DNA from: Saccharothrix longispora
GTDB lineage: Bacteria; Actinomycetota; Actinomycetes; Mycobacteriales; Pseudonocardiaceae
Reading direction: 5' to 3'
Length of the DNA stretch: 64,000 nt
Assembly (NCBI RefSeq): GCF_030852425.1
Contig: NZ_NSDM01000001.1
Location: 310,001 to 374,000, forward strand
The translations under genes were made by a program, and so were the position numbers. This document shows, in pieces, positions 1 through 9,097 of the stretch (position 1 is the first letter of the stretch; each line of letters starts with the position of its first letter). Under the pieces are notes generated by a model. The model was not told the DNA's origin and ran no database searches. It worked only from the letters and a program-made list of their open reading frames with translations.

Positions 1-679
1 CCAGCAGCACGGCCGTCGCGCCCGCGCCCGCCACCTGGAAGAGGCCGGGGCCGAGGCCGTAGACGTGGAACAGGGGCAGCGCGAGCAGCACCCGGTCGCC
101 CGCGGTGACCGGGGCGGGCCGCAGGGCCGCGCACTGCTCGACGTTGGCCAGCAGCGCCCGGTGCGACAGCATCGCGCCGCGCGGCGAACCGGACGTGCCG
201 GAGGTGTAGCCGAGGACGGCCAGGTCCTCGCCGGAGCCGATCGCGGCGAACTCCCCCGCGCCGCCCTCCCCGGTGGGCTCCGGGGTCGGCTCGGGCAGCA
301 CCTCGGCGTCGCTGCCGCCGCCGTCGCCGATCAGCAGCCGCGCGCCGCTGTCGGCCACGAGGCGCTGGAGCTCGCGGGCGGGCTGGCCCGGACCGGCGGG
401 CACCACGACGCCGCCGGCGCGCAGCACGCCGAACACGGCGACGCAGAACGCGGGGCCGGTGGGCATCCGCACGACCACCCGGTCGCCGGGCTCGACACCC
501 GCTCGGACCAACCGGTGCGCCTCGGCGTCCACGGCGGCGTCCAGCTCCGCCCAGGTGACGCTGTTCGCAGTCGTGACATCGACCAGTGCGACGTGCTTGG
601 GTCCACGGTGCGCGGAGGCGCGGACCAGGTCGGCGACGTTGCGGGCGGAAGCGGCCAACTCGACCTCCTGGGGAACCAC
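1..679 (-). CDS. Acyl-CoA synthetase (ANL superfamily), partial at left edge
   Basis: The N-terminal 226 residues of an AMP-forming acyl-CoA synthetase/ligase are visible; the rest lies beyond the left edge. Such enzymes activate carboxylic acids to acyl-adenylates and then to CoA thioesters. The adenylate-forming P-loop reads YTSGTSGSPRGAMLSHR near residue 185, followed by LPLFHVYGLGPG, both typical of the family. The GTG start at 679 has a GAGG a few bases upstream. It is transcribed away from the bldN-like gene across a 150-bp spacer. The substrate cannot be told from this part. Confidence 0.85.
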   Translation of the reverse strand, partial: MVPQEVELAASARNVADLVRASAHRGPKHVALVDVTTANSVTWAELDAAVDAEAHRLVRAGVEPGDRVVVRMPTGPAFCVAVFGVLRAGGVVVPAGPGQPARELQRLVADSGARLLIGDGGGSDAEVLPEPTPEPTGEGGAGEFAAIGSGEDLAVLGYTSGTSGSPRGAMLSHRALLANVEQCAALRPAPVTAGDRVLLALPLFHVYGLGPGLFQVAGAGATAVLL

Positions 680-829
680 GGCGTACCTCAGCGCAGTCTG
701 TCACGTGCGGACGGCGGCGTGCAGTGCCGCCACCCGCATCGCAGGCCCGACCCCGTCCATCGTCACCTACTACGGAGTAACAAGACGTATGCTGCCGGCA
801 CGGCGACTCTGTGGAGGTGCCGCGCGCCG

Positions 830-1483
830 ATGACCGCACGGGCACGCGAGAACCCCGTCCGAACCAACCGGACGCTCCGCTCACGGTGGAGCGCGGGAGG
901 GCAGTCCAACACGATCGACAGCGTGGGGAGCAACGCGGCAGAGGAGCCGTGGGACCTCGTCCGTGCCGCGCAGGAGGGCGACACGGACGCGTTCGGCGCG
1001 CTCTACGACCGGTACGTCGACGTGGTGTACCGCTACGTGCTGTTCCGCGTGGGCGACCGGACGTTCGCCGAGGACGTGACCAGCGAGACCTTCCTGCGCG
1101 CCCTGCGCGGCATCCGCTCCATCAGCTACCAAGGCCGCGACGTGGGCGCCTGGTTCGTCACCATCGCCCGCAACATCGTCTTCGACCACGTGAAGTCCAG
1201 CCGCCACCGGCTGGAGGTGACCACGGCCGAGCTGACCGACAACCGCGAGGTCGCGGACGGTCCGGAGCAGGAGGTGCTGACCGGCGCGGCTAACGCCGAA
1301 CTGCTCCGCTGCGTCGCCCAGCTGGGTGACGACCAGCGGGAATGCATCACCCTGCGCTTCATCCAGGGCTTGTCCGTCGCCGAGACGGCCGCGAGGATGG
1401 GCCGCAACGAAGGCGCCGTCAAGGCCCTGCAGCACCGCGCGGTGCGCCGGTTGGCCCAACTGCTGCCAAACTGGCTGCGATGA
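830..1483 (+). CDS. bldN: ECF sigma factor, BldN-like
   Basis: This is a 217-residue sigma-70 family factor of the ECF type. Region 2 is seen in FGALYDRYVDVVYRYVLFRV and AEDVTSETFLRAL, and region 4 in ECITLRFIQGLSVAETAARM. The reading frame stays open far upstream, but the ATG at 830 has a GGAGG about 12 bases before it and the text before it looks non-coding. It is followed by a DUF5667 membrane protein, which is the RsbN anti-sigma arrangement of the Streptomyces bldN locus, and the HAD, acyltransferase, epimerase and proC genes beyond agree with that locus as I remember it. The symbol rests on this context. It probably controls developmental or cell-surface genes. Confidence 0.8.
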   Translation: MTARARENPVRTNRTLRSRWSAGGQSNTIDSVGSNAAEEPWDLVRAAQEGDTDAFGALYDRYVDVVYRYVLFRVGDRTFAEDVTSETFLRALRGIRSISYQGRDVGAWFVTIARNIVFDHVKSSRHRLEVTTAELTDNREVADGPEQEVLTGAANAELLRCVAQLGDDQRECITLRFIQGLSVAETAARMGRNEGAVKALQHRAVRRLAQLLPNWLR

Positions 1484-1564
1484 TGACCACCGCACCGCAC
1501 CGGCACGCGTAACCCGGGACCGCCCGGTTCGTTAGCCGTTGCAGGATCGCTCGGACGGTGCGGG

Positions 1565-2716
1565 ATGGTGGGCAGAGGGATCACGCCGTTGTGGCGTCAC
1601 AGGCAGCGCGAGCAGTTCGCCCGCGCCGTCGACGCGCACCTCGGGGACGAACGCCCCGACGAGGCGCGGGACGAGGACGAGGCGTTCGCCGACGAGCTGG
1701 CCGTCGTGGCCCTGCTGCGGAAAGCCGCAGTCACCGCCGGGCCCGACGAGGAGACCAGGGCCAGGATGCGCGAGCGCGTCCTCGGCGCGAGCCCCCCGCC
1801 GCCCACCGGGGTCGACGTCGTCCGCCCGCACCGCGCCGGGGCGCGCGGCCGCTTGGCGGTCGCGCTGGTCGCCGCGCTGTGCCTGGTGTTCTCGCTCGCC
1901 GGGATGAGCCTCCTGCTGAGCCGCGACGCGCTGCCCGGCGACGCCCTCTACGGGGTGAAGCGGACCGCCGAGTCCGCCTCGCTCGGCCTGACCTTCGGCG
2001 AGGAGCCGAAGGGCTACAAGCGCCTGGAGTTCGCCGCCGCGCGCCTCGACGAGATGGAGACGCTCGTCGACCGCTACCGCGAGTCCGGCGGCGGACCGCT
2101 CGGGGCGTACCTGACCGCGCTGGCCGACTTCGACGCCGACGCCGCGGCCGGTTCCCGCGTGCTGACCGCGCTCGGGGCGGACTCGGACCAGGGCGCGCTC
2201 GACGGGCTCCGCGACTGGGCCTCGACCCAGTCCGGCCGGCTCGCCGGGCTGCTGGGGTCGCTGCCCGCCGGGGCCGCACCGCGCGCCGACGAGTCCCGGG
2301 GCCTGCTCGACCGGATCGCCGAGCGCGCGGTCGCGCTGCGCGCCCGCACGGGGTGCGCCGCGGTCGCGTCCGGCGAGGTCGACCAGGTGGGTCCGCTGCC
2401 CGCCCGGGACGACTGCGCCGCGCCGCCGGCCCCGACGGGCACGACCGCGCCCACGACGGTCGCGCCCACCGCGCCGCCCGGGTCCGCGGCGGTCGTCCTG
2501 CCCACCGCGCCCGACGGCGAACCCGACGGCGAACCCGGCCGGACCTCGCCGGACCAGCCCGGCACCGCGACCCCCACACCGGGCGCCACGCCGACCGCGC
2601 CGCTGCCGCTGCCCCTCCCGCCGGTCACCACCACGCCCGGACCGCTGCTGCCGCTGCCCACCCTGACGATCCCGTCGCTGCCGCTGCCGCTGCCGCTGCC
2701 CGGCCTGGGCGGCTGA
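1565..2716 (+). CDS. DUF5667 membrane protein, probable anti-sigma factor (RsbN-like)
   Basis: This 383-residue protein has a cytoplasmic N-terminal part of about 95 residues, one membrane segment (LAVALVAALCLVFSLAGMSL, about residues 98-118), and an extracellular part that starts with SRDALPGDALYGVKR, the hallmark of DUF5667. The tail is a Pro/Thr-rich linker ending in repeats of PLPLPLP. Its place 81 bases after the sigma gene and its topology fit an RsbN-type anti-sigma factor that holds the sigma factor at the membrane. The role is inferred from the family and the neighbour. The start is ATG 1565; GTG 1568 is also possible. Confidence 0.8.
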   Translation: MVGRGITPLWRHRQREQFARAVDAHLGDERPDEARDEDEAFADELAVVALLRKAAVTAGPDEETRARMRERVLGASPPPPTGVDVVRPHRAGARGRLAVALVAALCLVFSLAGMSLLLSRDALPGDALYGVKRTAESASLGLTFGEEPKGYKRLEFAAARLDEMETLVDRYRESGGGPLGAYLTALADFDADAAAGSRVLTALGADSDQGALDGLRDWASTQSGRLAGLLGSLPAGAAPRADESRGLLDRIAERAVALRARTGCAAVASGEVDQVGPLPARDDCAAPPAPTGTTAPTTVAPTAPPGSAAVVLPTAPDGEPDGEPGRTSPDQPGTATPTPGATPTAPLPLPLPPVTTTPGPLLPLPTLTIPSLPLPLPLPGLGG

Positions 2717-2755
2717 TCGCTACCCTGTGCCCATCGGACCGCGGGAGGCGCTGAC

Positions 2756-3646
2756 GTGGTGATAAGGCGTGTGGTGGAGGGCTCGGCCGAGCGGGAGAGG
2801 CTCGCCGCACTGGCCGGCGAGGCGTCGGCCGAGGCCGCGCTGGCCGACGTCGGGCCGTCCGGGAGCGCGTCCACCGACCTGACCGCCGCCGCCTTCTTCG
2901 ACGTCGACAACACGATGATGATGGGCGCGTCGATCTTCCACTTCGCCCGCGGCCTGGCGGCCCGCAAGTACTTCAGGAACTCCGACCTCGCGGGCTTCGC
3001 CTGGCAGCAGCTCAAGTTCCGGGTCGGCGGCCGGGAGGACCCGCAGAGCGTGGCGGCGTCGCGCGAGCAGGCCCTGTCGTTCGTCGCGGGCCGGTCGGTC
3101 GCCGAGATCGTCTCGCTCGGCGAGGAGATCTACGACGAGCTGATGGCCGACCGGATCTGGACCGGCACGCAGGCGCTCGCCCAGATGCACCTGGACGCCG
3201 GCCAGCGCGTGTGGCTGGTCACCGCCACGCCGGTCGAGCTGGCCCAGATCATCGCCCGCAGGCTCGGCCTCACCGGCGCGCTCGGGACGGTGTCCGAGAG
3301 CTCCGACGGCGTCTACACCGGCCGGCTGGTCGGCGACCTCCTGCACGGCCGGGCCAAGGCGCACGCCGTGCGCGCCCTGGCCGCCAAGGAGGGCCTCGAC
3401 CTGCGCCGCTGCACCGCCTACTCGGACTCGGTCAACGACGTGCCGATGCTGTCGGTGGTCGGCACCGCGGTGGCCGTGAACCCGGACTCGGGCCTGCGCG
3501 AGACCGCCCGCAAGCGGGGCTGGGAGATCCGCGACTTCCGCACCGGCCGCAAGGCGGCGAGGATCGGCGTGCCCTCCGTGCTGGGCGCGGGCGCGCTCGC
3601 CGGGGCCGTGGCGGCCACCATGGCCTACCGCCGCCGCCTGCGCTGA
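2756..3646 (+). CDS. HAD-IB family phosphatase (SerB1-like)
   Basis: This 296-residue protein belongs to the haloacid dehalogenase superfamily, subfamily IB, which includes phosphoserine-phosphatase-like enzymes. Motif I is FFDVDNTMM with the nucleophilic Asp, motif II contains WLVTATP, and motif III-IV is [11 protein letters not shown]. The C-terminus ends in a weak hydrophobic segment, [17 protein letters not shown]. The GTG start has GGGAGG seven bases upstream. It matches M. tuberculosis serB1 (Rv0505c) in family and neighbourhood. The physiological substrate is not known from sequence. Confidence 0.85.
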   Translation: MVIRRVVEGSAERERLAALAGEASAEAALADVGPSGSASTDLTAAAFFDVDNTMMMGASIFHFARGLAARKYFRNSDLAGFAWQQLKFRVGGREDPQSVAASREQALSFVAGRSVAEIVSLGEEIYDELMADRIWTGTQALAQMHLDAGQRVWLVTATPVELAQIIARRLGLTGALGTVSESSDGVYTGRLVGDLLHGRAKAHAVRALAAKEGLDLRRCTAYSDSVNDVPMLSVVGTAVAVNPDSGLRETARKRGWEIRDFRTGRKAARIGVPSVLGAGALAGAVAATMAYRRRLR

Positions 3647-3672
3647 CCGGCCCGGACCGCCCCCGCCGGCGG

Positions 3673-4644
3673 TCAGCCCAGGAACACGTTCCGGCGCTGC
3701 GAGAGCAGCCGGTAGAGGGTCTGCTGGATCGTCTCCCGGACCTGGTCGGTCAGGTTGAACACGAGCATCGGGTCGTCCGCCGCGTGCTCGCCGTGCACGT
3801 CGGTCCGGATCGGCTCGCCGAACTCGATGTACCACTTCGACGGCAGCGGGATCGCGCCCAGCGGCCCCAGGAGCGGGAAGAACGGCGTCACCGGGAAGTA
3901 GGGGAACCCGAACAGCCTGGCCAGCGCCTTGATGTCGCCGATCTTCGGGTAGATCTCCTCGGCGCCCACGATCGAGCAGGGGATGATCGGCACGCCGGTG
4001 TCCAGCGCCGCCGACACGAACCCGCCGCGCCCGAACCGCTGGAGCTTGTAGCGGTCCTTGAACGGCTTGCCGATGCCCTTGAACCCCTCGGGCCACACGC
4101 CGACCAGCTCGCCGGAGGTCAGCAGCCGCTCGGCGTCCGGGTTGCACGCGAGCGTCTGCCCGGACTTGCGGGCCAGCGCGCCCAGCACGGGCGTCTTGAA
4201 CACCAGGTCCGCGCCGAGCATCCGCAGGTGCCGGTGCCCCGGGTGGTCGTTGCGCAGCGCGAACGCCGTCATCAACGCGTCCAGCGGCAGCGTGCCGGAG
4301 TGGTTGGCGACGATCAGCGCGCCGCCCTCGGCCGGCACGTTGTGCAGGCCGATCGCCTCCACCCGGAACCACTTCTCGTACAGCGGCCTCAGCGGCGGCA
4401 TCAGCACCGCGTCGGTCAGGTCGCGGTCGAAGCCGAACTCGTCGACCTCGTAGTCGCCCCGCACGCGGCGGCGCGCGAAGGCCAGCAGGTCCGCCAGCCG
4501 CCGCTCCCAGTCCGCGGGCCGCCGCTCCGGGGTCGGCAGCGGCGTCACCGTGCCACCCGGTTCCGTGCCACCCGGTTCCGCGCCACCCGGTCGCCGGTCG
4601 GCCCGGTCCCCGCCGTGCAGGGGGATGACCCGTGCCTCCGCCAC
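3673..4644 (-). CDS. Lysophospholipid acyltransferase family protein
   Basis: This 323-residue PlsC-type acyltransferase transfers an acyl chain to a phospholipid or glycolipid precursor at the inner leaflet. The HX4D motif is NHSGTLPLD, and the second block is VWPEGFKGIGKP. The GTG start at 4644 was chosen because AGGAGG lies about seven bases upstream. The N-terminal linker has three 15-bp tandem repeats (4550-4594, encoding PGG(A/T)E units). It sits 22 bases after the epimerase and is probably co-transcribed with it, as Rv0502 follows galE2 in mycobacteria. Confidence 0.85.
   Translation of the reverse strand: MAEARVIPLHGGDRADRRPGGAEPGGTEPGGTVTPLPTPERRPADWERRLADLLAFARRRVRGDYEVDEFGFDRDLTDAVLMPPLRPLYEKWFRVEAIGLHNVPAEGGALIVANHSGTLPLDALMTAFALRNDHPGHRHLRMLGADLVFKTPVLGALARKSGQTLACNPDAERLLTSGELVGVWPEGFKGIGKPFKDRYKLQRFGRGGFVSAALDTGVPIIPCSIVGAEEIYPKIGDIKALARLFGFPYFPVTPFFPLLGPLGAIPLPSKWYIEFGEPIRTDVHGEHAADDPMLVFNLTDQVRETIQQTLYRLLSQRRNVFLG
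4550..4594 (+). repeat. 15-bp tandem repeat, 3 copies, inside acyltransferase gene
   Basis: GTGCCACCCGGTTCC occurs at 4550-4564 and 4565-4579, with a diverged copy at 4580-4594. The repeats keep the frame and encode five-residue Pro-Gly-Gly units in the N-terminal linker of the acyltransferase on the minus strand. Confidence 0.9.
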
Positions 4645-4666
4645 ACCCGCCTCCTCTCCAGAACCG

Positions 4667-5704
4667 CTACCGGAACCTGGCGGCCACGCCGAGCACACCG
4701 CGCTCGACGGACGCCACCAGTTCCGGGTCGATGACCGGCGACAACGCCCGGCCGCTCACGTAGTCGTCGAACGCCTGGCGGGTGGTCCACCTCGGTGTGA
4801 AGCCGAACTCGGTCTTCAGCAGCGTCGTGTCCACCACCCGGCCCCAGTTGAGGAACCGCATCTGGTCCGGCGAGAAGTCCACCAGCCGCGCGCCGCGGAA
4901 CAGCCGCCCCACCGAGGGCACCGCCGGGCTCGGCACGCGCAGGTTCACCCGCCCGGCCCGCCTGATGGCCTGGGACAGCAGCAGCACGCCGTCGCCGCCC
5001 ACGTTGTAGACGCCGGGCAGTTCGCGCAGGGTGGCGCGCTCCAGGACCGCCAGGGCGTCCTCGGAGTGCAGCAGCTGCACCCGCGCGTCGTAGCCCAGCA
5101 CCGTCGGCACGACCGGCAGGGCGAAGTACCTGGTCAGCACGGTGTCGATGCGCGGACCGATGAAGTTCGTGAACCGCAGCGACGTGACCGACACGTCCGG
5201 GCGGCGGCGCGCGAAGCTCCGCACGTAGCCCTCCACCTCGACCGCGTCCTTGGCGTACCCGCTGGAGGGCAGGTCCTTGGGACCCATGTCCTCGGTGAAC
5301 ACGGCCGGGTCGCGCGAGCTGGACCCGTACACCGCGCTGGTCGACTTCACGACGAGCTTGCGCACGTGCGGCGACTTCTGGCACGCGGCCAGCAGCTGCA
5401 TCGTGCCGATGACGTTCATCTCCTTCATCGCGGTGCGGCCGGTCGGCCCGGCCGGGTTCGCGGTCACCGACGCGTGGACGACCGTGTCGACCTGCGCGGT
5501 GGCGATGACCTTCGCGATGAGCGGGTTGCGGATGTCGGCGCGCACGAACTCCGCGCGGCCCATGCGGCGCAGCACGTCGCGCGGCGGCGGCTCGGTGTCG
5601 ACGCCGAGCACGCGTTCGACCTCCGGGTTCGCCGCGAAGCGCGCGGCGAGGTGGCCGCCGAGGAAGCGGCTGCATCCGGTGACGAGGACGACCCTGGGCG
5701 CCAT
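4667..5704 (-). CDS. NAD-dependent epimerase/dehydratase (extended SDR)
   Basis: This 345-residue protein has a Rossmann nucleotide-binding start, VVLVTGCSRFLGGHLAARF. The usual GXXGXXG is slightly altered by Ser-Arg. The catalytic region has SSAVYG-like STSAVYGSSS and the YXXXK motif SGYAKDAVE. NAD-sugar epimerases of this type supply envelope sugars. It resembles mycobacterial galE2 (Rv0501) by position between the small ribosomal-type gene and the acyltransferase. The ATG has GGAG five bases upstream. Substrate specificity cannot be read from the sequence. Confidence 0.85.
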   Translation of the reverse strand: MAPRVVLVTGCSRFLGGHLAARFAANPEVERVLGVDTEPPPRDVLRRMGRAEFVRADIRNPLIAKVIATAQVDTVVHASVTANPAGPTGRTAMKEMNVIGTMQLLAACQKSPHVRKLVVKSTSAVYGSSSRDPAVFTEDMGPKDLPSSGYAKDAVEVEGYVRSFARRRPDVSVTSLRFTNFIGPRIDTVLTRYFALPVVPTVLGYDARVQLLHSEDALAVLERATLRELPGVYNVGGDGVLLLSQAIRRAGRVNLRVPSPAVPSVGRLFRGARLVDFSPDQMRFLNWGRVVDTTLLKTEFGFTPRWTTRQAFDDYVSGRALSPVIDPELVASVERGVLGVAARFR

Positions 5705-5911
5705 GCGACTCCATCTGCGGGGGGACTGGCGACGATGCTAGCCCCGTTCCGCGCGGCGCGAACGCCGGCGGGGCGGCACCTTGACGCAGGTCACCGGAGC
5801 TTCCGCCCGATTCACCCGAACGGCGGGGTGACGCGGGGGCCCGGAAACGGCGACACCGCCGGCCCCGCGGCACGTGGCCGGGGACTGGCGGTGTCCGAGA
5901 ACCCGCTGGGG

Positions 5912-6013
5912 TTACTTGCCGCGCTTCCTGCGCTGCACCCGGGTCTTGCGAAGCAGCTTGCGGTGCTTCTTCTTCGACATGCGCTTGCGGCGCTTCTTGA
6001 TGACCGAGCCCAT
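5912..6013 (-). CDS. 33-residue basic ribosomal-type protein (AURKAIP1/COX24 domain)
   Basis: This tiny gene encodes a 33-residue protein beginning [19 protein letters not shown] and ending RRKRGK, with more than half basic residues. It matches the AURKAIP1/COX24 family, which in actinobacteria is a small 30S-associated protein (bS22 type; Rv0500B in M. tuberculosis). It lies between the HTH gene and the epimerase, as in mycobacteria. A GAGGG lies just upstream of the ATG. It is too short for most gene finders. Confidence 0.9.
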   Translation of the reverse strand: MGSVIKKRRKRMSKKKHRKLLRKTRVQRRKRGK

Positions 6014-6045
6014 GCGGGTCCCTCTTCTACTACTCGACGTCGGTT

Positions 6046-6067
6046 GTCTCCACGCGCCGGTGGAGAC
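6046..6067. terminator. Short hairpin upstream of the ribosomal-type gene
   Basis: GTCTCCAC and GTGGAGAC form a perfect 8-bp stem with a 6-base loop, 33 bases before the start of the 33-residue protein and 72 bases after the HTH gene stop. It could end the HTH transcript or act in the leader of the ribosomal-type gene. There is no clear T tract. Confidence 0.45.
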
Positions 6068-6138
6068 ACCCGTCAAGTGGGCGCGCCGACACCAGGCACG
6101 AACGGCCTATGAGTTTACCCGGCGGCCTGCGCGGGCTC

Positions 6139-6342
6139 TCACCCGGCGTCGAAGTAGGCGTTGCGCAGGTACTCGTCGACCGCTTTCTCCGGAACTCTGA
6201 ACGACTTGCCCACGCGCACCGCCGTGAGCTCTCCCGAGTGCACCAGGCGGTACACCGTCATCTTCGACACGCGCATCACTAGCGCGACCTCGGCGACCGT
6301 CAGGAACTTGACTTGGCCGAGCGACTTCTCCTCCGCAGGCAT
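6139..6342 (-). CDS. Excisionase-family helix-turn-helix protein
   Basis: This 67-residue protein has a MerR-like/excisionase winged HTH, FLTVAEVALVMRVSKMTVYR, and a wing region VRVGKSFRVPEKAVDEYL. It corresponds to Rv0500A in the conserved block between proC and the COX24-like gene. It binds DNA by family, but no target is evident. The ATG at 6342 is the only start that keeps the full domain. Confidence 0.85.
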   Translation of the reverse strand: MPAEEKSLGQVKFLTVAEVALVMRVSKMTVYRLVHSGELTAVRVGKSFRVPEKAVDEYLRNAYFDAG

Positions 6343-6462
6343 GGATCACCGCGTCCTTCGACACGCGTCGTGCCGTCGGCTTCCCCACCGACGGTTCGAC
6401 ACGCACGTGCTCCCCCGAGAGTAACGGGACTCGTGGGACTGGTGCGACGGCCAATGGCCGGA

Positions 6463-7275
6463 TCAGTCCACCTCGTGGGCGCGCCCCAGCTCCACGGAGC
6501 GGTCCCGGGCGGCCTCCAGGGCGGCCAGCATGGCGGCGCGCACGCCGTGCCGCTCCAGCTCCCGGATGGCCATGATGGTGGTGCCGGCGGGCGACGTGAC
6601 GGCCTCGCGCAGGATCGTCGGGTGCTGCCCGCCCTCGCTCAGCATGGTGGCCGCGCCGACCGCCGACTGGATGATCAGGCTGCTGGCGAGGTCGCGCGGG
6701 ATGCCCAGCAGGATGCCCGCGTCGATCATGGCCTCGACCAGGTAGAAGAAGTACGCGGGACCCGAGCCGGACAGCGCGGTGACGGCGTCCTGCTGGCTCT
6801 CCGGGACGCGGGCGACCCGGCCCACGGTGCTCAGCAGCTCCTCGACGAGGTCGAGGTGCTCCCCGGTCGCGTACCGGCCCGCGGAGACCGCGCTCATGGC
6901 CTCGCCGACCACCATGGGCGTGTTGGGCATCACCCGGACCACCGGGGTGCTGTCGGGCAGGCGGCGCTCGAACAGGGTGGTCGGCAGGCCCGCGCACAGC
7001 GACACGACCAGCGTGCCGGGCTTGAGGGCGGGCGCCAGCTCGTCCAGCAGCGGCTCGATGTCCTGCGGCTTGACCGCGACCACGAGCACGTCGGCCCGCT
7101 GCGCGGCCCCCGCCACGTCCAGGCCCTCGATCCCGTACTGCGCGGTGAGCGCGGCGGACCGGTCCGGGTGCTTCTCGGTGAACAGCAGCTCGTCGGCCTC
7201 GCGGCCACCCTGGAGCAGGCCGGAGAGCAGCGCCTCCCCGATCTTGCCGGCGCCCAGCACGGCGATGGTCGTCAT
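6463..7275 (-). CDS. proC: Pyrroline-5-carboxylate reductase
   Basis: This 270-residue enzyme reduces 1-pyrroline-5-carboxylate to proline with NAD(P)H. The dinucleotide fold starts TIAVLGAGKIGEALLSGLL, and the C-terminal signature is SPAGTTIMAIRELERHGVRAA, with ALSGSGPAYFFYLVEA before it. The ATG at 7275 was chosen over an upstream in-frame start because a CAGGCT -10-like hexamer ends seven bases before it, suggesting a leaderless message. Proline dehydrogenase lies two genes upstream, so both directions of proline metabolism are encoded here. Confidence 0.95.
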   Translation of the reverse strand: MTTIAVLGAGKIGEALLSGLLQGGREADELLFTEKHPDRSAALTAQYGIEGLDVAGAAQRADVLVVAVKPQDIEPLLDELAPALKPGTLVVSLCAGLPTTLFERRLPDSTPVVRVMPNTPMVVGEAMSAVSAGRYATGEHLDLVEELLSTVGRVARVPESQQDAVTALSGSGPAYFFYLVEAMIDAGILLGIPRDLASSLIIQSAVGAATMLSEGGQHPTILREAVTSPAGTTIMAIRELERHGVRAAMLAALEAARDRSVELGRAHEVD

Positions 7276-7324
7276 GCCGCCTAGCCTGCCACGCGCCCGC
7301 AACCGCGAATCGGACCGCCGGGGG

Positions 7325-8143
7325 TCAGCCCGCCGGGGTGAGGGCGAGCTGGCGCGCCTGGCACACCAGCCGCCCCGTCGAGTCCACCACCACGGCGTCC
7401 TCGTCGAACCACTGGCCGTGCACCGCGCTGCACGACACCCGCAGGCGCAGCCAGCCCGGGGCCGGTTCGGCGCGCAGCAGGGCCGTCAGCTGGACCGTCG
7501 GCGACCAGCCGAACCGGCCGAGGTTGAAGGTGACCGGCATCGAGATGTCGCCCGCCAGCAGCGCGAAGTACGGGTCGGGGCGCTCACCGTGCGGCTTGGC
7601 CCACAGGCGCAGCACCAGCGGGTCGCCGGTCCGGCCGTTGAGGAAGCCCGCGCCCTCCTGGTCCAGCCGCACGTCGCACACGCCACCGAGCTTGTAGACG
7701 CCGCCGGGCCCGAGGGAGGCCAGGTCGACGGCGTTCGCGGGCGGCGCGGCGGGCATGTCCGGCAGGTCGGTGTACTCGGGCCGCTCGGCGGGTAGCCGGC
7801 CGACCGTCACCGACGCCTCGACGCACCCGCGCCCGCGCTGCTCCAGCACCGCCGTCACCACGGTCGCGGTGCGCCCGGCCTTGCGCACGTCGGTCCTGAT
7901 CAGCACCGGCCCCACCTCGGGGGCGCGCAGGAACTGGGCGCTCACGGCCAGCGGCGCGAGGGCCTCCGCGGCGGGCACGGCGACACCGGCCGCGTGCACC
8001 GCCGCACGGGCCACCAGGGCGAGCAGGAACCCGCCGTGCGGCTTCGGCCCCACGGTCCACTCGGCGGGCAGGGCGGCGGTGAACGTGCCGTCGCCGAGCG
8101 GGCGGACGGCACTGGCTACCGAGAACGGCACGGGGCTCCTCAC
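7325..8143 (-). CDS. Thioesterase family protein (TesB-like double hotdog)
   Basis: This 272-residue protein carries a hotdog segment around AEWTVGPKPHGGFLLALVARAA and a second one near the C-terminus, the organisation of TesB-type acyl-CoA thioesterases. The GTG start overlaps the stop of proline dehydrogenase by four bases (GTGA), so the two are translationally coupled. No signal peptide is seen. The acyl substrate is unknown. Confidence 0.75.
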   Translation of the reverse strand: MRSPVPFSVASAVRPLGDGTFTAALPAEWTVGPKPHGGFLLALVARAAVHAAGVAVPAAEALAPLAVSAQFLRAPEVGPVLIRTDVRKAGRTATVVTAVLEQRGRGCVEASVTVGRLPAERPEYTDLPDMPAAPPANAVDLASLGPGGVYKLGGVCDVRLDQEGAGFLNGRTGDPLVLRLWAKPHGERPDPYFALLAGDISMPVTFNLGRFGWSPTVQLTALLRAEPAPGWLRLRVSCSAVHGQWFDEDAVVVDSTGRLVCQARQLALTPAG

Positions 8144-9060
8144 GAACGGCCGAGCAGCGAGCGCAGGAAGGACGCGACCCCGGCCGGGCGCTCGGCCGGC
8201 CGCCGCGCCAGGTGGCCGCGCCAGTGCCGGCCGAACGGCACGTGGACGCGCACGACGTGCCCCTCGGCCGCGAGGCGGGCCTGCTCCGCGGGGCGGACGC
8301 CGTACGGCATCTGGTGCTCGAAGTCCTCGCGCGCCCGGCCGTACCACCTGGACCGCTCGCCGACGATCTCCACCAGCCGCGGGTCGTGGGTCGCGAACAC
8401 CGGGTGACCGGCGCCCGCGAGCAGGGTGTTGGCGCAGCGCACGTAGTTCAGGTCGACCTCGTGCGGGTCGGTGAACGCCACCGACGCCGGCGCGGCGCGG
8501 GCGCCCTTGCCGAGCCGGACGCGGGTGTCGGCGAGCGCGCGGCAGTCGTCGTGGGTGCGCCGCAGGGACGCCCGGAGCGCCACGCCCGTCGACGGCCAGG
8601 TGCGGCGCAGCTCGGCGAGCAGGCCCAGCACCGGGGCGGTGGCGGCGTGGTCCTCGACGTCGAGGGTGACCGAGGTGCCGGCCCGCTCGGCGGCGGCGCA
8701 CACGCGGGAGGCGTTGTCCAGCGCGAGGGTCCCGTCCAGCGCCCGGCCGACGGCGGACGGCTTCAGGTCGACCTCGACGTCCCCGGCCAGGCCCACGTCG
8801 TGCAGCTGGTCGAGCAGGTCGAGGTGGAGCAGCACGGCCCGCTCGGCGGCGTCGCGGTCGGCGGCGGGTTCGCCCAGGTGGTCGAGGGCGACCCGCAGGC
8901 CCCGGTCGACCAGCTCACCGGTCGCGTCGAGCGCGTCGGAGGTGGTCTCGCCCGCCACGAAGCGGCGTACCAGGTCCCGGCTCACCGGCGCGGTCGCGAC
9001 CACGCGGCGGACCGCGCCGCCGTCCGCGGCGGCCAGGATCGACGTGCGCAACGGGTTCAC
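8140..9060 (-). CDS. Proline dehydrogenase
   Basis: This 306-residue single-domain PRODH oxidises proline to pyrroline-5-carboxylate with FAD. Visible signatures are DLNYVRCANTLL, the FEHQMPYGVRP block and the C-terminal VHVPFGRHWRGHLARRPAER. The GTG at 9060 was chosen as start: TAGGGT at 9068-9073 (minus strand) ends exactly seven bases before it, so translation is probably leaderless. A TTG two codons upstream is the alternative. The P5C dehydrogenase partner is not in the window. Confidence 0.9.
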   Translation of the reverse strand: MNPLRTSILAAADGGAVRRVVATAPVSRDLVRRFVAGETTSDALDATGELVDRGLRVALDHLGEPAADRDAAERAVLLHLDLLDQLHDVGLAGDVEVDLKPSAVGRALDGTLALDNASRVCAAAERAGTSVTLDVEDHAATAPVLGLLAELRRTWPSTGVALRASLRRTHDDCRALADTRVRLGKGARAAPASVAFTDPHEVDLNYVRCANTLLAGAGHPVFATHDPRLVEIVGERSRWYGRAREDFEHQMPYGVRPAEQARLAAEGHVVRVHVPFGRHWRGHLARRPAERPAGVASFLRSLLGRS

Positions 9061-9097
9061 GATCAAGACCCTAGCCGCAGCACCCGGCGCCGCGGTC

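Noticed and set aside
65..829. In-frame upstream extension of the BldN-like sigma gene.
   Set aside because: The added residues run antisense to the acyl-CoA synthetase and have no family similarity; the ATG at 830 with GGAGG upstream gives the expected sigma length.
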